The position numbers and the translations under genes were made by a program. From Rhodococcus globerulus NBRC 14531 (GTDB lineage: Bacteria; Actinomycetota; Actinomycetes; Mycobacteriales; Mycobacteriaceae), in NCBI RefSeq assembly GCF_001894805.1, contig NZ_BCWX01000013.1:1-64000 (forward strand): a stretch of DNA of 64,000 bases, in the 5' to 3' direction. Numbering within the stretch: the stretch's first letter is position 1; each line of letters begins with the position of its first letter. This document shows positions 1 through 8,562 of the stretch, piece by piece. Under the pieces are notes generated by a model, which did no database searches, was not told where the DNA came from, and saw only the letters and a list, made by a program, of their open reading frames with translations.

Positions 1-23
1 ACCGAGAAACCGGGAGGAATGCC

Positions 24-251
24 ATGGAAGAACTGATCGAGCAGTTCCCAGAAGATGATTGGGTCGACCAGGACCTGCTCACGCGAGACCTGGCAGGCGA
101 ATTACTGGACGCGGAGATCAAAGCCGAGAAAGAACGCCTCGAATCTCCGGATGACGCCGACGCCGGCCTGTTCAGCCACTCCGACCGGCGGCGCAGAATC
201 GCTGCCATGGTTGCCATCCGGGATCGCCATCGTGCACCGAATACCCTGTAA
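24..251 (+). CDS. small hypothetical protein, 75 aa
   Basis: The ATG has a strong ribosome binding site, GGAGGA at 13-18 with a 5-base gap. The product is charged and has no membrane segment or signal peptide: the first half is acidic, and residues 30-70 are Glu/Arg/Lys rich and probably helical. It ends about 100 bases before the DUF35-thiolase gene on the same strand, so co-transcription is likely, possibly from a promoter left of the window. I do not recognise a family and propose no function. Confidence 0.6.
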   Translation: MEELIEQFPEDDWVDQDLLTRDLAGELLDAEIKAEKERLESPDDADAGLFSHSDRRRRIAAMVAIRDRHRAPNTL

Positions 252-353
252 CGCTGTGCAATCCGACACCCTGCAGCGGCGCCGGCACCAACGGGTCAGC
301 GGTGTCCCGCGCCAACGACGAACAACGAAATCGCAACTTCGAGCGGAGAACAC

Positions 354-2012
354 GTGAGTCCCATCGTGGATACCGGCCGGCCACTGCCCCAGCCGACACT
401 GGCAAGCGCCGAGTTCTGGGCCTCGGGCGCCGATGGCATCCTGCGGATCGCCCAATGCTCGGATTGCGGTAAACGCACACATCCACAGTCGGTGCTGTGC
501 CCGGACTGTCATGGTCGCAAGCTCCCCCTGCATCCAGTATCGGGAAAGGCTGTTGTCGTCGGCGTGACGATCAATGTCCAACAGTGGCTTCCGAACTTCC
601 CGCCGCCGTACGTCATTGCGATTGTCGCGTTGGCGGAAGATCCGCAGGTTCGCCTGACGACGAATATCGTCGGGTGTGAGCCAACTGCTGTCCAGGTCGG
701 CACTCGAGTCCGTGTCGTATTCGAGCAGGTCGAGGAATCAATCTGGTTGCCGCTCTTCGAGATCGATCCCGATGCCGACGAGCCCGGCCCGCTCCCCGAA
801 CCCGAAAACTACAAATCCCGGCTGCGCCAACCGGCGAGCACCAACCGGTTCGAGGATCGGGTCGCAATCAGCGGGGTCGGACAGTCGAAAATCGGCCGCC
901 GACTCATGGTCGACCCGCTCTCACTCACTGTCGATGCATGCTTGGCCGCCGTCACCGATGCCGGTCTGTCGCTCGATGACATCGACGGATTGTCCACCTA
1001 CCCAGGCAGATCCGTCGGCGGCATGTCCGAAGGCGGAATCATGCCCGTCGAGCAAGCACTGCGGATACGTCCGACCTGGGTCAACGCAGGCGGTGAACTA
1101 CCCGGGCAGAACGGATCGATCGTGGCCGCGATGCTTGCGGTGGCCTCAGGACTATGCCGGCACGTGCTGTGTTTCAGAACGGTGTGGGAATCCTCGCACT
1201 CGGAACTCGTCCGCTCCGGCGCTTGGGCGTCCGGCGCCGGCCGAGCCACGGACATGTTCGAATTCCGTCATCCTTTCGGCGCGATGTCTGCGGCTAACTG
1301 GATTGCCTGCCAAGCGTCGCACTACTTCCACCGCTACGGCGATGCGAAGGACGCTCTCGGGGCAATCGCCGTAAATACCCGCGACAACGCCTCCGCTAAT
1401 CCGGAGGCCGTATACCGCACCCCCATCACCATGGAGGATTACCTCACCGCCCGCCCGGTCTCCACACCGTTCGGCCTGTACGACTGCGACGTTCCCGTCG
1501 ACGGCGCGGTAGCGGTCATCGTCTCGGCCGTCGACACCGTGCAGGACCTGCGCCACAAGCCCGTGTTCGTCGAGGCTGTCGGTACTCAGATGATGGAAAA
1601 TCTCTCCTGGGATCAAGGCACTCTTACCCATTTACCGCAATCTCTCGGACCCAGCGCGCATTTGTGGAGTCGCACCGACCTGCGGCCGGATGACGTCGAC
1701 GTCGCCTTGCTCTACGACGGGTTCACTTTCAATGCGTTGTCCTGGCTGGAAGCCCTCGGGTTCTGCGAATTCGGCGGCGCGGGGGACTTCATCGACGGTG
1801 GCCGCGGTATCGCGATCGACGGGCGTCTACCGCTCAATCCGCACGGAGGCCAGCTTTCTGCCGGTCGGACCCATGGTTACGGATTCTTCCGAGAGGCCGT
1901 GCTGCAACTTCGCCGGCAAGCACCTGGCCGTCAAGTCACAGATCCACGCGTCGCAGTAGTTACCTCGGGTGGCGGAGTGCCATCTGGAGCAATTTTGCTG
2001 CGCGCCGACTGA
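354..2012 (+). CDS. DUF35 (Zn-ribbon/OB-fold) - lipid-transfer thiolase fusion
   Basis: The GTG start follows a GGAG box. The 552-aa product has two parts. Residues 1-150 are a DUF35 domain with a rubredoxin-like zinc ribbon (C35, C38, C49, C52) followed by an OB-fold. Residues 165-552 are a thiolase-like domain of the SCP-x/Ltp group. In steroid degraders these two functions are usually separate proteins: the DUF35 part of ChsH2 binds the Ltp2 aldolase, which cleaves a side-chain beta-hydroxyacyl-CoA. I see no classical thiolase VNRxCxSG nucleophile motif, so a retro-aldolase or non-decarboxylating role is more likely than ordinary thiolysis. The CaiB and thiolase genes downstream fit a CoA-ester pathway. 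The substrate is unknown. Confidence 0.85.
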   Translation: MSPIVDTGRPLPQPTLASAEFWASGADGILRIAQCSDCGKRTHPQSVLCPDCHGRKLPLHPVSGKAVVVGVTINVQQWLPNFPPPYVIAIVALAEDPQVRLTTNIVGCEPTAVQVGTRVRVVFEQVEESIWLPLFEIDPDADEPGPLPEPENYKSRLRQPASTNRFEDRVAISGVGQSKIGRRLMVDPLSLTVDACLAAVTDAGLSLDDIDGLSTYPGRSVGGMSEGGIMPVEQALRIRPTWVNAGGELPGQNGSIVAAMLAVASGLCRHVLCFRTVWESSHSELVRSGAWASGAGRATDMFEFRHPFGAMSAANWIACQASHYFHRYGDAKDALGAIAVNTRDNASANPEAVYRTPITMEDYLTARPVSTPFGLYDCDVPVDGAVAVIVSAVDTVQDLRHKPVFVEAVGTQMMENLSWDQGTLTHLPQSLGPSAHLWSRTDLRPDDVDVALLYDGFTFNALSWLEALGFCEFGGAGDFIDGGRGIAIDGRLPLNPHGGQLSAGRTHGYGFFREAVLQLRRQAPGRQVTDPRVAVVTSGGGVPSGAILLRAD

Positions 2013-2050
2013 TTCCACTCACCCCGAACCTCCCATCATCAGGAGCTGAC

Positions 2051-3280
2051 ATGCAACGACCACTCGAAGGTATCCGCATCCTCGAAGTAGCCCAATACAC
2101 ATTTGTGCCCGCTGCCGCGGCTGTGCTCGCGGACTGGGGTGCCGACATCACCAAAGTGGAACACGCCGTGAACGGAGACGCGCAGCGAGGACTCGTCCGC
2201 GTTCTCGGCTACGACGCCAACCGCCCTGGGTCGTCGTTCGCACCGATTATGGAAGGACCGAACCGCAGCAAACGCAGCATCGGCATCGACCTCGCGAATC
2301 CTGAATCACGCACGGTTCTCACCGAACTCGTACGCCGAAGCGACGTGTTCCTCACCAACTACCTGCCCGGCCTGCGCACCAAGCTAGGTTTAACGCTCGA
2401 AGAAATCCGGGCAATCAATCCCGACATCATCTACGTCACCGGGAGCGGTTTCGGCAGCGAAGGTCCCGACGCCAACAGTGGTTCATTCGACGCGACCGGA
2501 TTCTGGGCTCGCGGTGGCAGTGCCGACGGCCTGATGCCGCCGGATACCGAACACATGGCGTTCATGCCGGCAGGCGCTTACGGCGACAACATCGGTGGTA
2601 TGACCATCGCGGGTGGTATCGCAGCCGCGATCGCCGGCCGTGAACGCACCGGCGAGCCATCGGTTGTCGACGTCTCCCTACTCGGAGTAGGTGCCTGGGC
2701 TACACAGTTCACGGTCAACCTGGCGCTGTTCACCGGCGGACCACTACCCAAGGTACGCAAGAAGTCCGCCGCGGCAGGAAATCCTCTGACCGGCTCCTAT
2801 CGCACTTCGGATAACCGCTGGCTGCAATTCTCCATGCTCCAGCCCACAAAGTTCTGGAACGAGTTCGTGACCGCTCTGGGCCTCGAGCATCTCGCCGGGG
2901 ACAGCCGATTCCAGACCATGGAGTCCATCACCGAGCACAGTGAAGAAATCACCGGCTGGTTCGCCGACGCGATCGCCTCGCGCCCCTACGACGAGTGGAC
3001 CGCAGTCCTCACGAATCTCAGCGGACCGTGGGCTCCCGTGCAGAACAGCTGGGAGTTGGGTCACGACGAATCGCTCGTCGCCAACGGCCGCATCGTCGAG
3101 GTCACAGATGCTGACGGCGTGCCGCAGAAACTCGTCGCAAATCCAGTCAAATTTGATAATTCCCCAGTGCAGATGACCCGCGCCCCACAGTTCGCCGAGC
3201 ACACCGACGACATTCTGCGCGAGCTCGGCTTCGACGATGAACGACTCATCGAACTCAAGATCGCCGGAGCCGTTACCTAG
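2051..3280 (+). CDS. CaiB/BaiF family III CoA-transferase
   Basis: The 409-aa protein starts with the family N-terminus (ILEVAQYTFVPAAAAVLADWGADITKVE-type Rossmann strand). It keeps the G-x-G-x-x-GP loop followed by the likely catalytic Asp, D147 in SFDATGF. Family members move CoA between carboxylic acids through an aspartyl-CoA thioester. An AGGAGC box at 2040-2045 precedes the ATG. It lies between the DUF35-thiolase fusion and a thiolase on the same strand and probably activates or recycles an acid intermediate. It lacks the GHDINY racemase signature of the CaiB gene at 4.6-5.6 kb, so the two paralogs probably do different jobs. Confidence 0.88.
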   Translation: MQRPLEGIRILEVAQYTFVPAAAAVLADWGADITKVEHAVNGDAQRGLVRVLGYDANRPGSSFAPIMEGPNRSKRSIGIDLANPESRTVLTELVRRSDVFLTNYLPGLRTKLGLTLEEIRAINPDIIYVTGSGFGSEGPDANSGSFDATGFWARGGSADGLMPPDTEHMAFMPAGAYGDNIGGMTIAGGIAAAIAGRERTGEPSVVDVSLLGVGAWATQFTVNLALFTGGPLPKVRKKSAAAGNPLTGSYRTSDNRWLQFSMLQPTKFWNEFVTALGLEHLAGDSRFQTMESITEHSEEITGWFADAIASRPYDEWTAVLTNLSGPWAPVQNSWELGHDESLVANGRIVEVTDADGVPQKLVANPVKFDNSPVQMTRAPQFAEHTDDILRELGFDDERLIELKIAGAVT

Positions 3281-3329
3281 CTGGCGCCCAACACAATCCA
3301 TCCGCTTGAACGACAGGAGTCAAAACAGC

Positions 3330-4481
3330 ATGCGAATCAGAGAAGCCGTCATCGTCGAGGCGGTACGCACGCCGATCGGCAAGCGGAACGGGTCGTTGAG
3401 CAGCGTCCACCCAGTTGATCTATCCGCTTTGGTGCTCAATGAGCTGATCCGACGGACCGGAGTCGACCCGTCGTTGATCGACGACGTCATGTGGGGCTGT
3501 GTCACTCAACTCGGTGACCAGTCCAGCAATGTCGCGCGATTCGCAACCTTGGCGGCGGGCTGGCCGGAAAGCGTACCGGCTGTCACCGTCAACCGTGCGT
3601 GCGGATCAGGTCAACAGGCCATCGAATCAGCGGCCCACGCGGTGATGTCGGGCGCCTACGATATTGCTGTCGCGGGAGGGGTCGAGATGATGTCTCGAAT
3701 TCCACTCGGCGCAGCCCGAGCTTCCGGCTTCCCTTATGGTCAAACCGTTCTCGACCGATACGACGTCGACAAGCTCGACCAAGGAATCGGCGCGGAACTG
3801 ATTTCCCAGAAGTGGAATCTCTCGCGTCAGATGCTTGACGAGTTCGCCTCCAGATCTCATGAACTCGCAGCCAAGGCAATCGACGGCGGAGCGTTCGACT
3901 CACAACTTGTAACGGTAGACATCGGCGAAGCACAGCTCGCTGTCGACGAAGGTCTGCGGCGCGGAACGTCGCCGGAGACGCTTGCCAAGCTGAAGCCGTC
4001 ATTCCGCGACGACGGTGTGATCCACGCCGGAAACGCGTCACAAATCTCCGACGGCGCATCGGCAGTAATGATCACGACGCCGGAAAAGGCCGCAGAGTTG
4101 GGGCTGGTCCCCATCGTTCGTCTGCTCGCCGGCTCGGTTGTCGGTGCAGATCCCGTCATGATGCTCACTGCTCCCATTCCCGCCACGCAGAAAGTTCTCG
4201 CCCGTGCCGGTCTCGGAATCAACGACATCGGCGCAATCGAGATCAACGAAGCGTTTGCGCCGGTTCCGCTGGCATGGCAGATCGAACTCGGTGCGGATCT
4301 CGAACGCATCAATCCACTCGGTGGCGCAATCGCGGTGGGGCACCCCCTCGGTGCGTCAGGGGCGATCCTGACAACCCGGCTCGTTCACCACATGCGCGAT
4401 CGCGGACTCAAATACGGGTTGCAGACCATCTGCGAGGGCGGCGGAACTGCCAACGCAACGATCTACGAACTCGTCGAGTGA
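3330..4481 (+). CDS. acetyl-CoA acetyltransferase / 3-ketoacyl-CoA thiolase
   Basis: This is a 383-aa thiolase with the full catalytic set: nucleophile C91 in VNRACGSG, H338 in GHPLGASG and C368 in CEGGG. The start is the ATG after ACAGGAG at 3313-3319. An upstream in-frame ATG at 3237 lies inside the preceding gene and has no such site. It would cleave a 3-ketoacyl-CoA with CoA as the last step of a beta-oxidation turn. It is closely similar to the second thiolase of the window at 25.6-26.7 kb, so the two are paralogs. It is the last gene of its operon, and a strong hairpin follows. Confidence 0.92.
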   Translation: MRIREAVIVEAVRTPIGKRNGSLSSVHPVDLSALVLNELIRRTGVDPSLIDDVMWGCVTQLGDQSSNVARFATLAAGWPESVPAVTVNRACGSGQQAIESAAHAVMSGAYDIAVAGGVEMMSRIPLGAARASGFPYGQTVLDRYDVDKLDQGIGAELISQKWNLSRQMLDEFASRSHELAAKAIDGGAFDSQLVTVDIGEAQLAVDEGLRRGTSPETLAKLKPSFRDDGVIHAGNASQISDGASAVMITTPEKAAELGLVPIVRLLAGSVVGADPVMMLTAPIPATQKVLARAGLGINDIGAIEINEAFAPVPLAWQIELGADLERINPLGGAIAVGHPLGASGAILTTRLVHHMRDRGLKYGLQTICEGGGTANATIYELVE

Positions 4482-4520
4482 CGCGGACCGTGGTCGCCGT
4501 TTGATCTTGCGCACTTACGA

Positions 4521-4556
4521 ACCGTCCCGATGACGGTTGTCAGTCATCGGGACGGT
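4521..4556. terminator. bidirectional terminator hairpin
   Basis: Perfect 14-base arms (ACCGTCCCGATGAC and its complement) flank an 8-base loop. It sits between the convergent thiolase and CaiB genes. Confidence 0.85.
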
Positions 4557-4578
4557 GAAACCAATACGGCACAGAGAT

Positions 4579-5643
4579 TTACGGGCCCGCCGTCCCTTGA
4601 CCCCACAACCGGAGGATGTCGTCTACTGGCTTAGCGGCGTCGGAGTATCCGATCGGCAGTCGCGGAGTCCATGCATCACCGTCCTCGGCGACGAGGATGC
4701 CCCGTGCGGCAACGTGCGGATGGTGCGGCGCCTCCGCCAGGCTGAGAACCGGCGTCAAGCATGCGTCGGTGTGGCCGGCGAGGTCAGCCCATTCGTCACG
4801 GGTTCTCGTCGCGACGGCCGCCGCAATTCGATCTCGAAGAGCAGGCCACGCCTGGGGATCGTGCCTACCCTGGGCCAATTCGGGTTCGAGCCCGAGGACC
4901 TCGAGGAGCACATCGAAGAACGGATCTTCCAGAGCTCCTACAGCCACGAACTTACCGTCAGCGCAGGGATAAACATCGTAGTAAGGAGCGCCTGTGTCCA
5001 GCCGATTCGTACCGGGTTCGTCGGACCACCGTCCAGTCGCGCGGTATTCGTGAAGCATCGAGGTCAGATAGTTGGTGCCGTCGAGAATCCCGATATCGAG
5101 AACCGACCCCGTGCCGGTCCGGTCGCGCTCGAAGACAGCTGCCAGAATCGCTGTGACGAGATACATTGCGCCGCCACCGAAATCACCGAGAAGGTTAGCC
5201 GGCGGCATGGGCACCGAACCCGCTCTGGTGGCGGAGTGCAGCGCACCTGTCAGTGCGATGTAATTGATATCGTGCCCGGCGGTGAACGCAAGCGGACCCG
5301 TCTGGCCCCATCCGGTCATCCGGGCATAGATCAGACGATTGTTGACAGCGGCGAGATCATCCGGACCCAATCCGAGACGCTCCATGACACCGGGACGAAA
5401 CCCTTCCACCAAGACATCAGCAGATCCGATGGCATTGTGTACGAACCGAATCGAGTCTGGATCTTTGAGGTCGACTTCCATCGTCGACCGGTTACGCACC
5501 AACGCCGGTATCTCCGATCCGGGGCGGCGCAAGGTCAGGATCTCAGCTCCCAAATCGGCCAGCAGCATGCAACCGAACGGAGACGGTCCCAATCCGAGAA
5601 ACTCGACAACTCGCAGACCACTAAGCGGCGCACTAGATTTCAT
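4579..5643 (-). CDS. alpha-methylacyl-CoA racemase-like CaiB family protein
   Basis: The 354-aa product matches the AMACR/MCR branch of family III CoA-transferases. It has the GHDINY motif with H124, GDFGGG with D154, and E239 in ALEDPFF; these correspond to the mycobacterial MCR catalytic residues H126, D156 and E241. Such enzymes epimerise the 2-methyl centre of branched acyl-CoAs so that stereospecific acyl-CoA dehydrogenases can act. I chose the ATG at 5643 because AAGGGA lies 8 bases upstream; an ATG nine bases earlier abuts the same box. The gene runs alone and diverges from the acyl-CoA dehydrogenase operon at 5.76 kb, sharing a 115-base promoter region. Confidence 0.85.
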   Translation of the reverse strand: MKSSAPLSGLRVVEFLGLGPSPFGCMLLADLGAEILTLRRPGSEIPALVRNRSTMEVDLKDPDSIRFVHNAIGSADVLVEGFRPGVMERLGLGPDDLAAVNNRLIYARMTGWGQTGPLAFTAGHDINYIALTGALHSATRAGSVPMPPANLLGDFGGGAMYLVTAILAAVFERDRTGTGSVLDIGILDGTNYLTSMLHEYRATGRWSDEPGTNRLDTGAPYYDVYPCADGKFVAVGALEDPFFDVLLEVLGLEPELAQGRHDPQAWPALRDRIAAAVATRTRDEWADLAGHTDACLTPVLSLAEAPHHPHVAARGILVAEDGDAWTPRLPIGYSDAAKPVDDILRLWGQGTAGP

Positions 5644-5758
5644 GTCATCCATCCCTTGGTTTCAAATTAGTCTGTCGGTAGATTGAACCGCAGGCTCGCC
5701 CATGTCGACAAACTGGACGCCGAGCACGAGTATTACCGATCAATTTAGGAGAAGCCAA

Positions 5759-6919
5759 GTGCCTCAACCATTTTACGACGATGACCACAACCAGTTCCGC
5801 GCACTGGTGCGCGCATTCGTGAAGCGTGAAGTCACCCCGAACCTCGACCGATGGGAGGAGGACGCAAGCACTGGCCGCGACGTATGGAAATCCGCAGGCG
5901 CACACGGAATTCTCGGTATCCGAATCGCCGAAGACCTCGGCGGAGGCGGAATGAAGGACTATCGCTTCCGCTGTGTGATCCAGGAGGAACTTGCCGCAGT
6001 CGGAGCGGCATCCCTCGCTTCCGGGTTCTCGATCAACGAGGATATCGTCGCGTCGTACCTGACGACATTCGGGACGGCCGAACAGCAAAAAGAGTGGCTC
6101 CCCGGGATGGCCGAGGGCTCCATCGTCACGTCCATTGCCATGTCGGAGCCCTCGGCCGGCAGCGACCTCCGTGCGATGAAGACGTCGGCGGTGCGAGACG
6201 GCGACGATTGGGTCATCAACGGCTCCAAGACATTTATCACAAGTGGATTCTCTTCCGACCTAGTTCTCGTCGCCGCACGTACCGGCGAGGTCGATGGACG
6301 CCCCCGACTGTCGCTCATCCTCGTACCCACCACCACCGACGGATTCGTACGGGGTCGCAAGCTGCGCAAACTGGGCTTGCACGCCCAGGACACGGCCGAG
6401 ATCGCCTTCGATAACCTGCGTGTCCCTACGTCTAATCTCGTCGGTGAGGAAGGCCGTGGGTTCCACCACCTGACGGCGCAGCTTCCACTCGAACGCCTGT
6501 CGATTGCATGGCGCGCCCTGTGCGCGGCCGAGGCGGCACTGGAGTGGACGGGCCGCTACACCAGCGAGCGAAAGGCATTCGGCCAACGCATCATCGACCT
6601 CCAGAACACGCGATTCCGGCTTGCGGAGATGACGACCGAAGTAGACATCACACGAACGTTCCTGGAGCAGTCCATTCTCGCGTACAACGACGGCACATTC
6701 GACGCTACCCTCGGAGCGAAGGCCAAGTGGTGGTCCACCGAGTTGCAGAATCGCGTCGTCAACGGATGCCTGCAGTTGCACGGCGGATACGGGTACATGG
6801 ACGAGTACCCGATCTCACGTGCCTACGCCGACGCCAGAGTGCAAACCATCGTCGGCGGCACAACAGAAATCATGAAAGAAATCATCGGCCGCGACGTAGC
6901 CGCCCGATTCTCCTCATGA
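5759..6919 (+). CDS. acyl-CoA dehydrogenase
   Basis: This is a typical 386-aa FAD-dependent acyl-CoA dehydrogenase that makes a 2,3-enoyl-CoA. The flavin-site stretch around MSEPSAGSDL and the C-terminal helix region VGGTTEIMKEII are clear. The C-terminal YEGT-type Glu is absent; the likely base is E245 in LPLERL, the isovaleryl-CoA dehydrogenase position. I prefer the GTG at 5759, which has AGGAG at 5747-5751, over an ATG 57 bases upstream without a site. It is the first gene of an ACAD-SDR-hydratase operon, which would give three consecutive beta-oxidation steps. Confidence 0.9.
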   Translation: MPQPFYDDDHNQFRALVRAFVKREVTPNLDRWEEDASTGRDVWKSAGAHGILGIRIAEDLGGGGMKDYRFRCVIQEELAAVGAASLASGFSINEDIVASYLTTFGTAEQQKEWLPGMAEGSIVTSIAMSEPSAGSDLRAMKTSAVRDGDDWVINGSKTFITSGFSSDLVLVAARTGEVDGRPRLSLILVPTTTDGFVRGRKLRKLGLHAQDTAEIAFDNLRVPTSNLVGEEGRGFHHLTAQLPLERLSIAWRALCAAEAALEWTGRYTSERKAFGQRIIDLQNTRFRLAEMTTEVDITRTFLEQSILAYNDGTFDATLGAKAKWWSTELQNRVVNGCLQLHGGYGYMDEYPISRAYADARVQTIVGGTTEIMKEIIGRDVAARFSS

Positions 6920-6966
6920 CACACACCCCTCGATCCTCCCCTCCCCTTCCGAAGAAAGCCTGACAC

Positions 6967-7734
6967 ATGCAATTGCGAGACAACACATTCCTGGTTACCG
7001 GAGCAGCCTCCGGCCTCGGTGAAGCAACGGCCACCGTTCTCGTCGAGGCCGGTGCGCGCGTGGTGATCGCCGATCTTGCCGAGTCCGACGGAAAAGCGAC
7101 CGCAGCACGCCTGGGCGACGCGGCCGTCTTTGCGCCGATCGATATCACCGATGAGGCGTCATTCGGTCCCGCACTCGACGCTGCCGAGGCGATCGGCCCC
7201 CTGCGCGGAGTCGTGCACTGTGCCGGGCGCGGCGGCGATCGTCTACGCATTCTGGACAAAGAAGGCAATCCGAACGACTTGGAAAGCTTCCGCAACGTCC
7301 TCGAGATCAACCTCATCGGCACCTACAATGTCCTCCGCTGCACCGCAGCCAGGATGGCACGCAACGAGCCCCTCGACGGTGAGCGAGGCAGCATCGTGCT
7401 CACTGCATCGGTGGCTGCATTCGACGGTCAGATCGGCCAAACCTCCTACACCGCATCGAAAGCCGCTGTTCACGGCATGACACTCGTCGCGGCACGCGAT
7501 CTCGCAAGCTTCGGGATCCGAGTCAACACGATCGCTCCGGGATTGTTCGACACTCCCATGCTCGCGCGACTTCGCTCGGACATCCGTGAGGGCCTTGCCG
7601 CAGGCGTGCCCTTCCCGAAGCGACTGGGTCGCCCGCAGGACTATGCGGCAATGGCCACTGCACTCCTGACGAATTCGTACGCGAACGGTGAAACTATTCG
7701 ACTGGACGGCGCGATCCGGATGGCGCCTCGATGA
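6967..7734 (+). CDS. HSD10-like SDR, 3-hydroxyacyl-CoA dehydrogenase
   Basis: This 255-aa short-chain dehydrogenase has a TGAASGLGE nucleotide loop, a catalytic Ser in TASVAAF and a YTASK active site. The ASVAAFDGQIGQ and IAPGLFDTPML stretches are close to type 10 17beta-HSD/3-hydroxyacyl-CoA dehydrogenase type II. The likely reaction is NAD-dependent oxidation of a 3-hydroxyacyl-CoA. It follows the acyl-CoA dehydrogenase by 47 bases, and its stop overlaps the start of the hydratase (ATGA). Two close paralogs occur at 17.5 and 34.2 kb. Confidence 0.88.
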   Translation: MQLRDNTFLVTGAASGLGEATATVLVEAGARVVIADLAESDGKATAARLGDAAVFAPIDITDEASFGPALDAAEAIGPLRGVVHCAGRGGDRLRILDKEGNPNDLESFRNVLEINLIGTYNVLRCTAARMARNEPLDGERGSIVLTASVAAFDGQIGQTSYTASKAAVHGMTLVAARDLASFGIRVNTIAPGLFDTPMLARLRSDIREGLAAGVPFPKRLGRPQDYAAMATALLTNSYANGETIRLDGAIRMAPR

Positions 7735-8507
7735 GCGCACTGACAACGGCCGACGTGCTCGTGGAAGCTGATGCCGGGATTCTCACGATCACCATCAACC
7801 GTCCTGCACAACGCAATGCGATGACGCTGACCGCTGCGACCGAGATCGCCGCGGCGTTGACTCGTCTCGACGAGGACCCGGATCTGTCGGTTGCAATTCT
7901 CACTGGCAGTGGCGGAACATTCTGCGCGGGAATGGACTTGAAGAGATTTCAGCTCGGTGAGCGGCCAGTGGTTCAGGGCCGCGGTTTCGGTGGCCTCGTC
8001 GAAGCGCCACCAGCGAAGCCCCTGATCGCCGCGGTCGAAGGATGGGCACTGGGCGGAGGATTCGAAATGGTTCTGGCCTGTGACCTGGTTGTCGCAGGCA
8101 GTGGTGCCAAGTTCGGACTTCCGGAGGTAAAGCGCGGCCTTGCCGCGCGCGCCGGCGGAATCTTCCGTGCTCCCCGAACCCTGCCCCGCGCTGTCGCACT
8201 CGAGATGCTGCTCACCGGCGAACCGATCGACGCGCAGACTGCGCTCACGCATGGCCTGGTCAATCGAGTGGTTGACGACGGTTCCGCGGCGGAAGGCGCA
8301 CGCGCTTTGGCAACAGCGATCAGTGCAAACGCTCCGCTGGCGGTGCGCGCCAGCAAGGCTCTGGCGCTTCAATCACGGACCTGGACCGATTCGGAAGCCT
8401 TCGAGCGCCAGAACACATACACGGATCCGGTCTTCGCTTCCGCTGATGCGCGCGAAGGCGCGGCTGCATTTTCGGAACGTCGAACGCCGAACTGGCAAGG
8501 CCGGTAA
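7731..8507 (+). CDS. enoyl-CoA hydratase (crotonase fold)
   Basis: The 258-aa product has the crotonase oxyanion region (FCAGMDL; EGWALGGGFE) and both catalytic Glu positions, in FEMVLACD and FGLPEVKRG. It would hydrate 2-enoyl-CoA to 3-hydroxyacyl-CoA. It overlaps the SDR gene by 4 bases, so the two are translationally coupled. The FGLPEVKRGL stretch is shared with the hydratase at 24.7 kb, its paralog. The operon ends at the hairpin just downstream. Confidence 0.9.
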   Translation: MSALTTADVLVEADAGILTITINRPAQRNAMTLTAATEIAAALTRLDEDPDLSVAILTGSGGTFCAGMDLKRFQLGERPVVQGRGFGGLVEAPPAKPLIAAVEGWALGGGFEMVLACDLVVAGSGAKFGLPEVKRGLAARAGGIFRAPRTLPRAVALEMLLTGEPIDAQTALTHGLVNRVVDDGSAAEGARALATAISANAPLAVRASKALALQSRTWTDSEAFERQNTYTDPVFASADAREGAAAFSERRTPNWQGR

Positions 8508-8515
8508 TAAAAATG

Positions 8516-8557
8516 GCCGATGCCTACGGCCACTCGAAAGCAGTCGTAGGCATCGGC
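8516..8557. terminator. bidirectional terminator hairpin
   Basis: Perfect 13-base arms (GCCGATGCCTACG and its complement) flank a 16-base loop. They separate the convergent hydratase and oxidoreductase genes. Read rightwards it lacks a T run; read leftwards it is followed by ATTTTTATTA. Confidence 0.85.
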
Positions 8558-8562
8558 TGGTA

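Noticed and set aside
4537..5670. A 377-codon forward frame opposite the racemase-like gene
   Set aside because: The reverse frame has all AMACR catalytic residues. The forward frame begins in the terminator hairpin and has no ribosome binding site.
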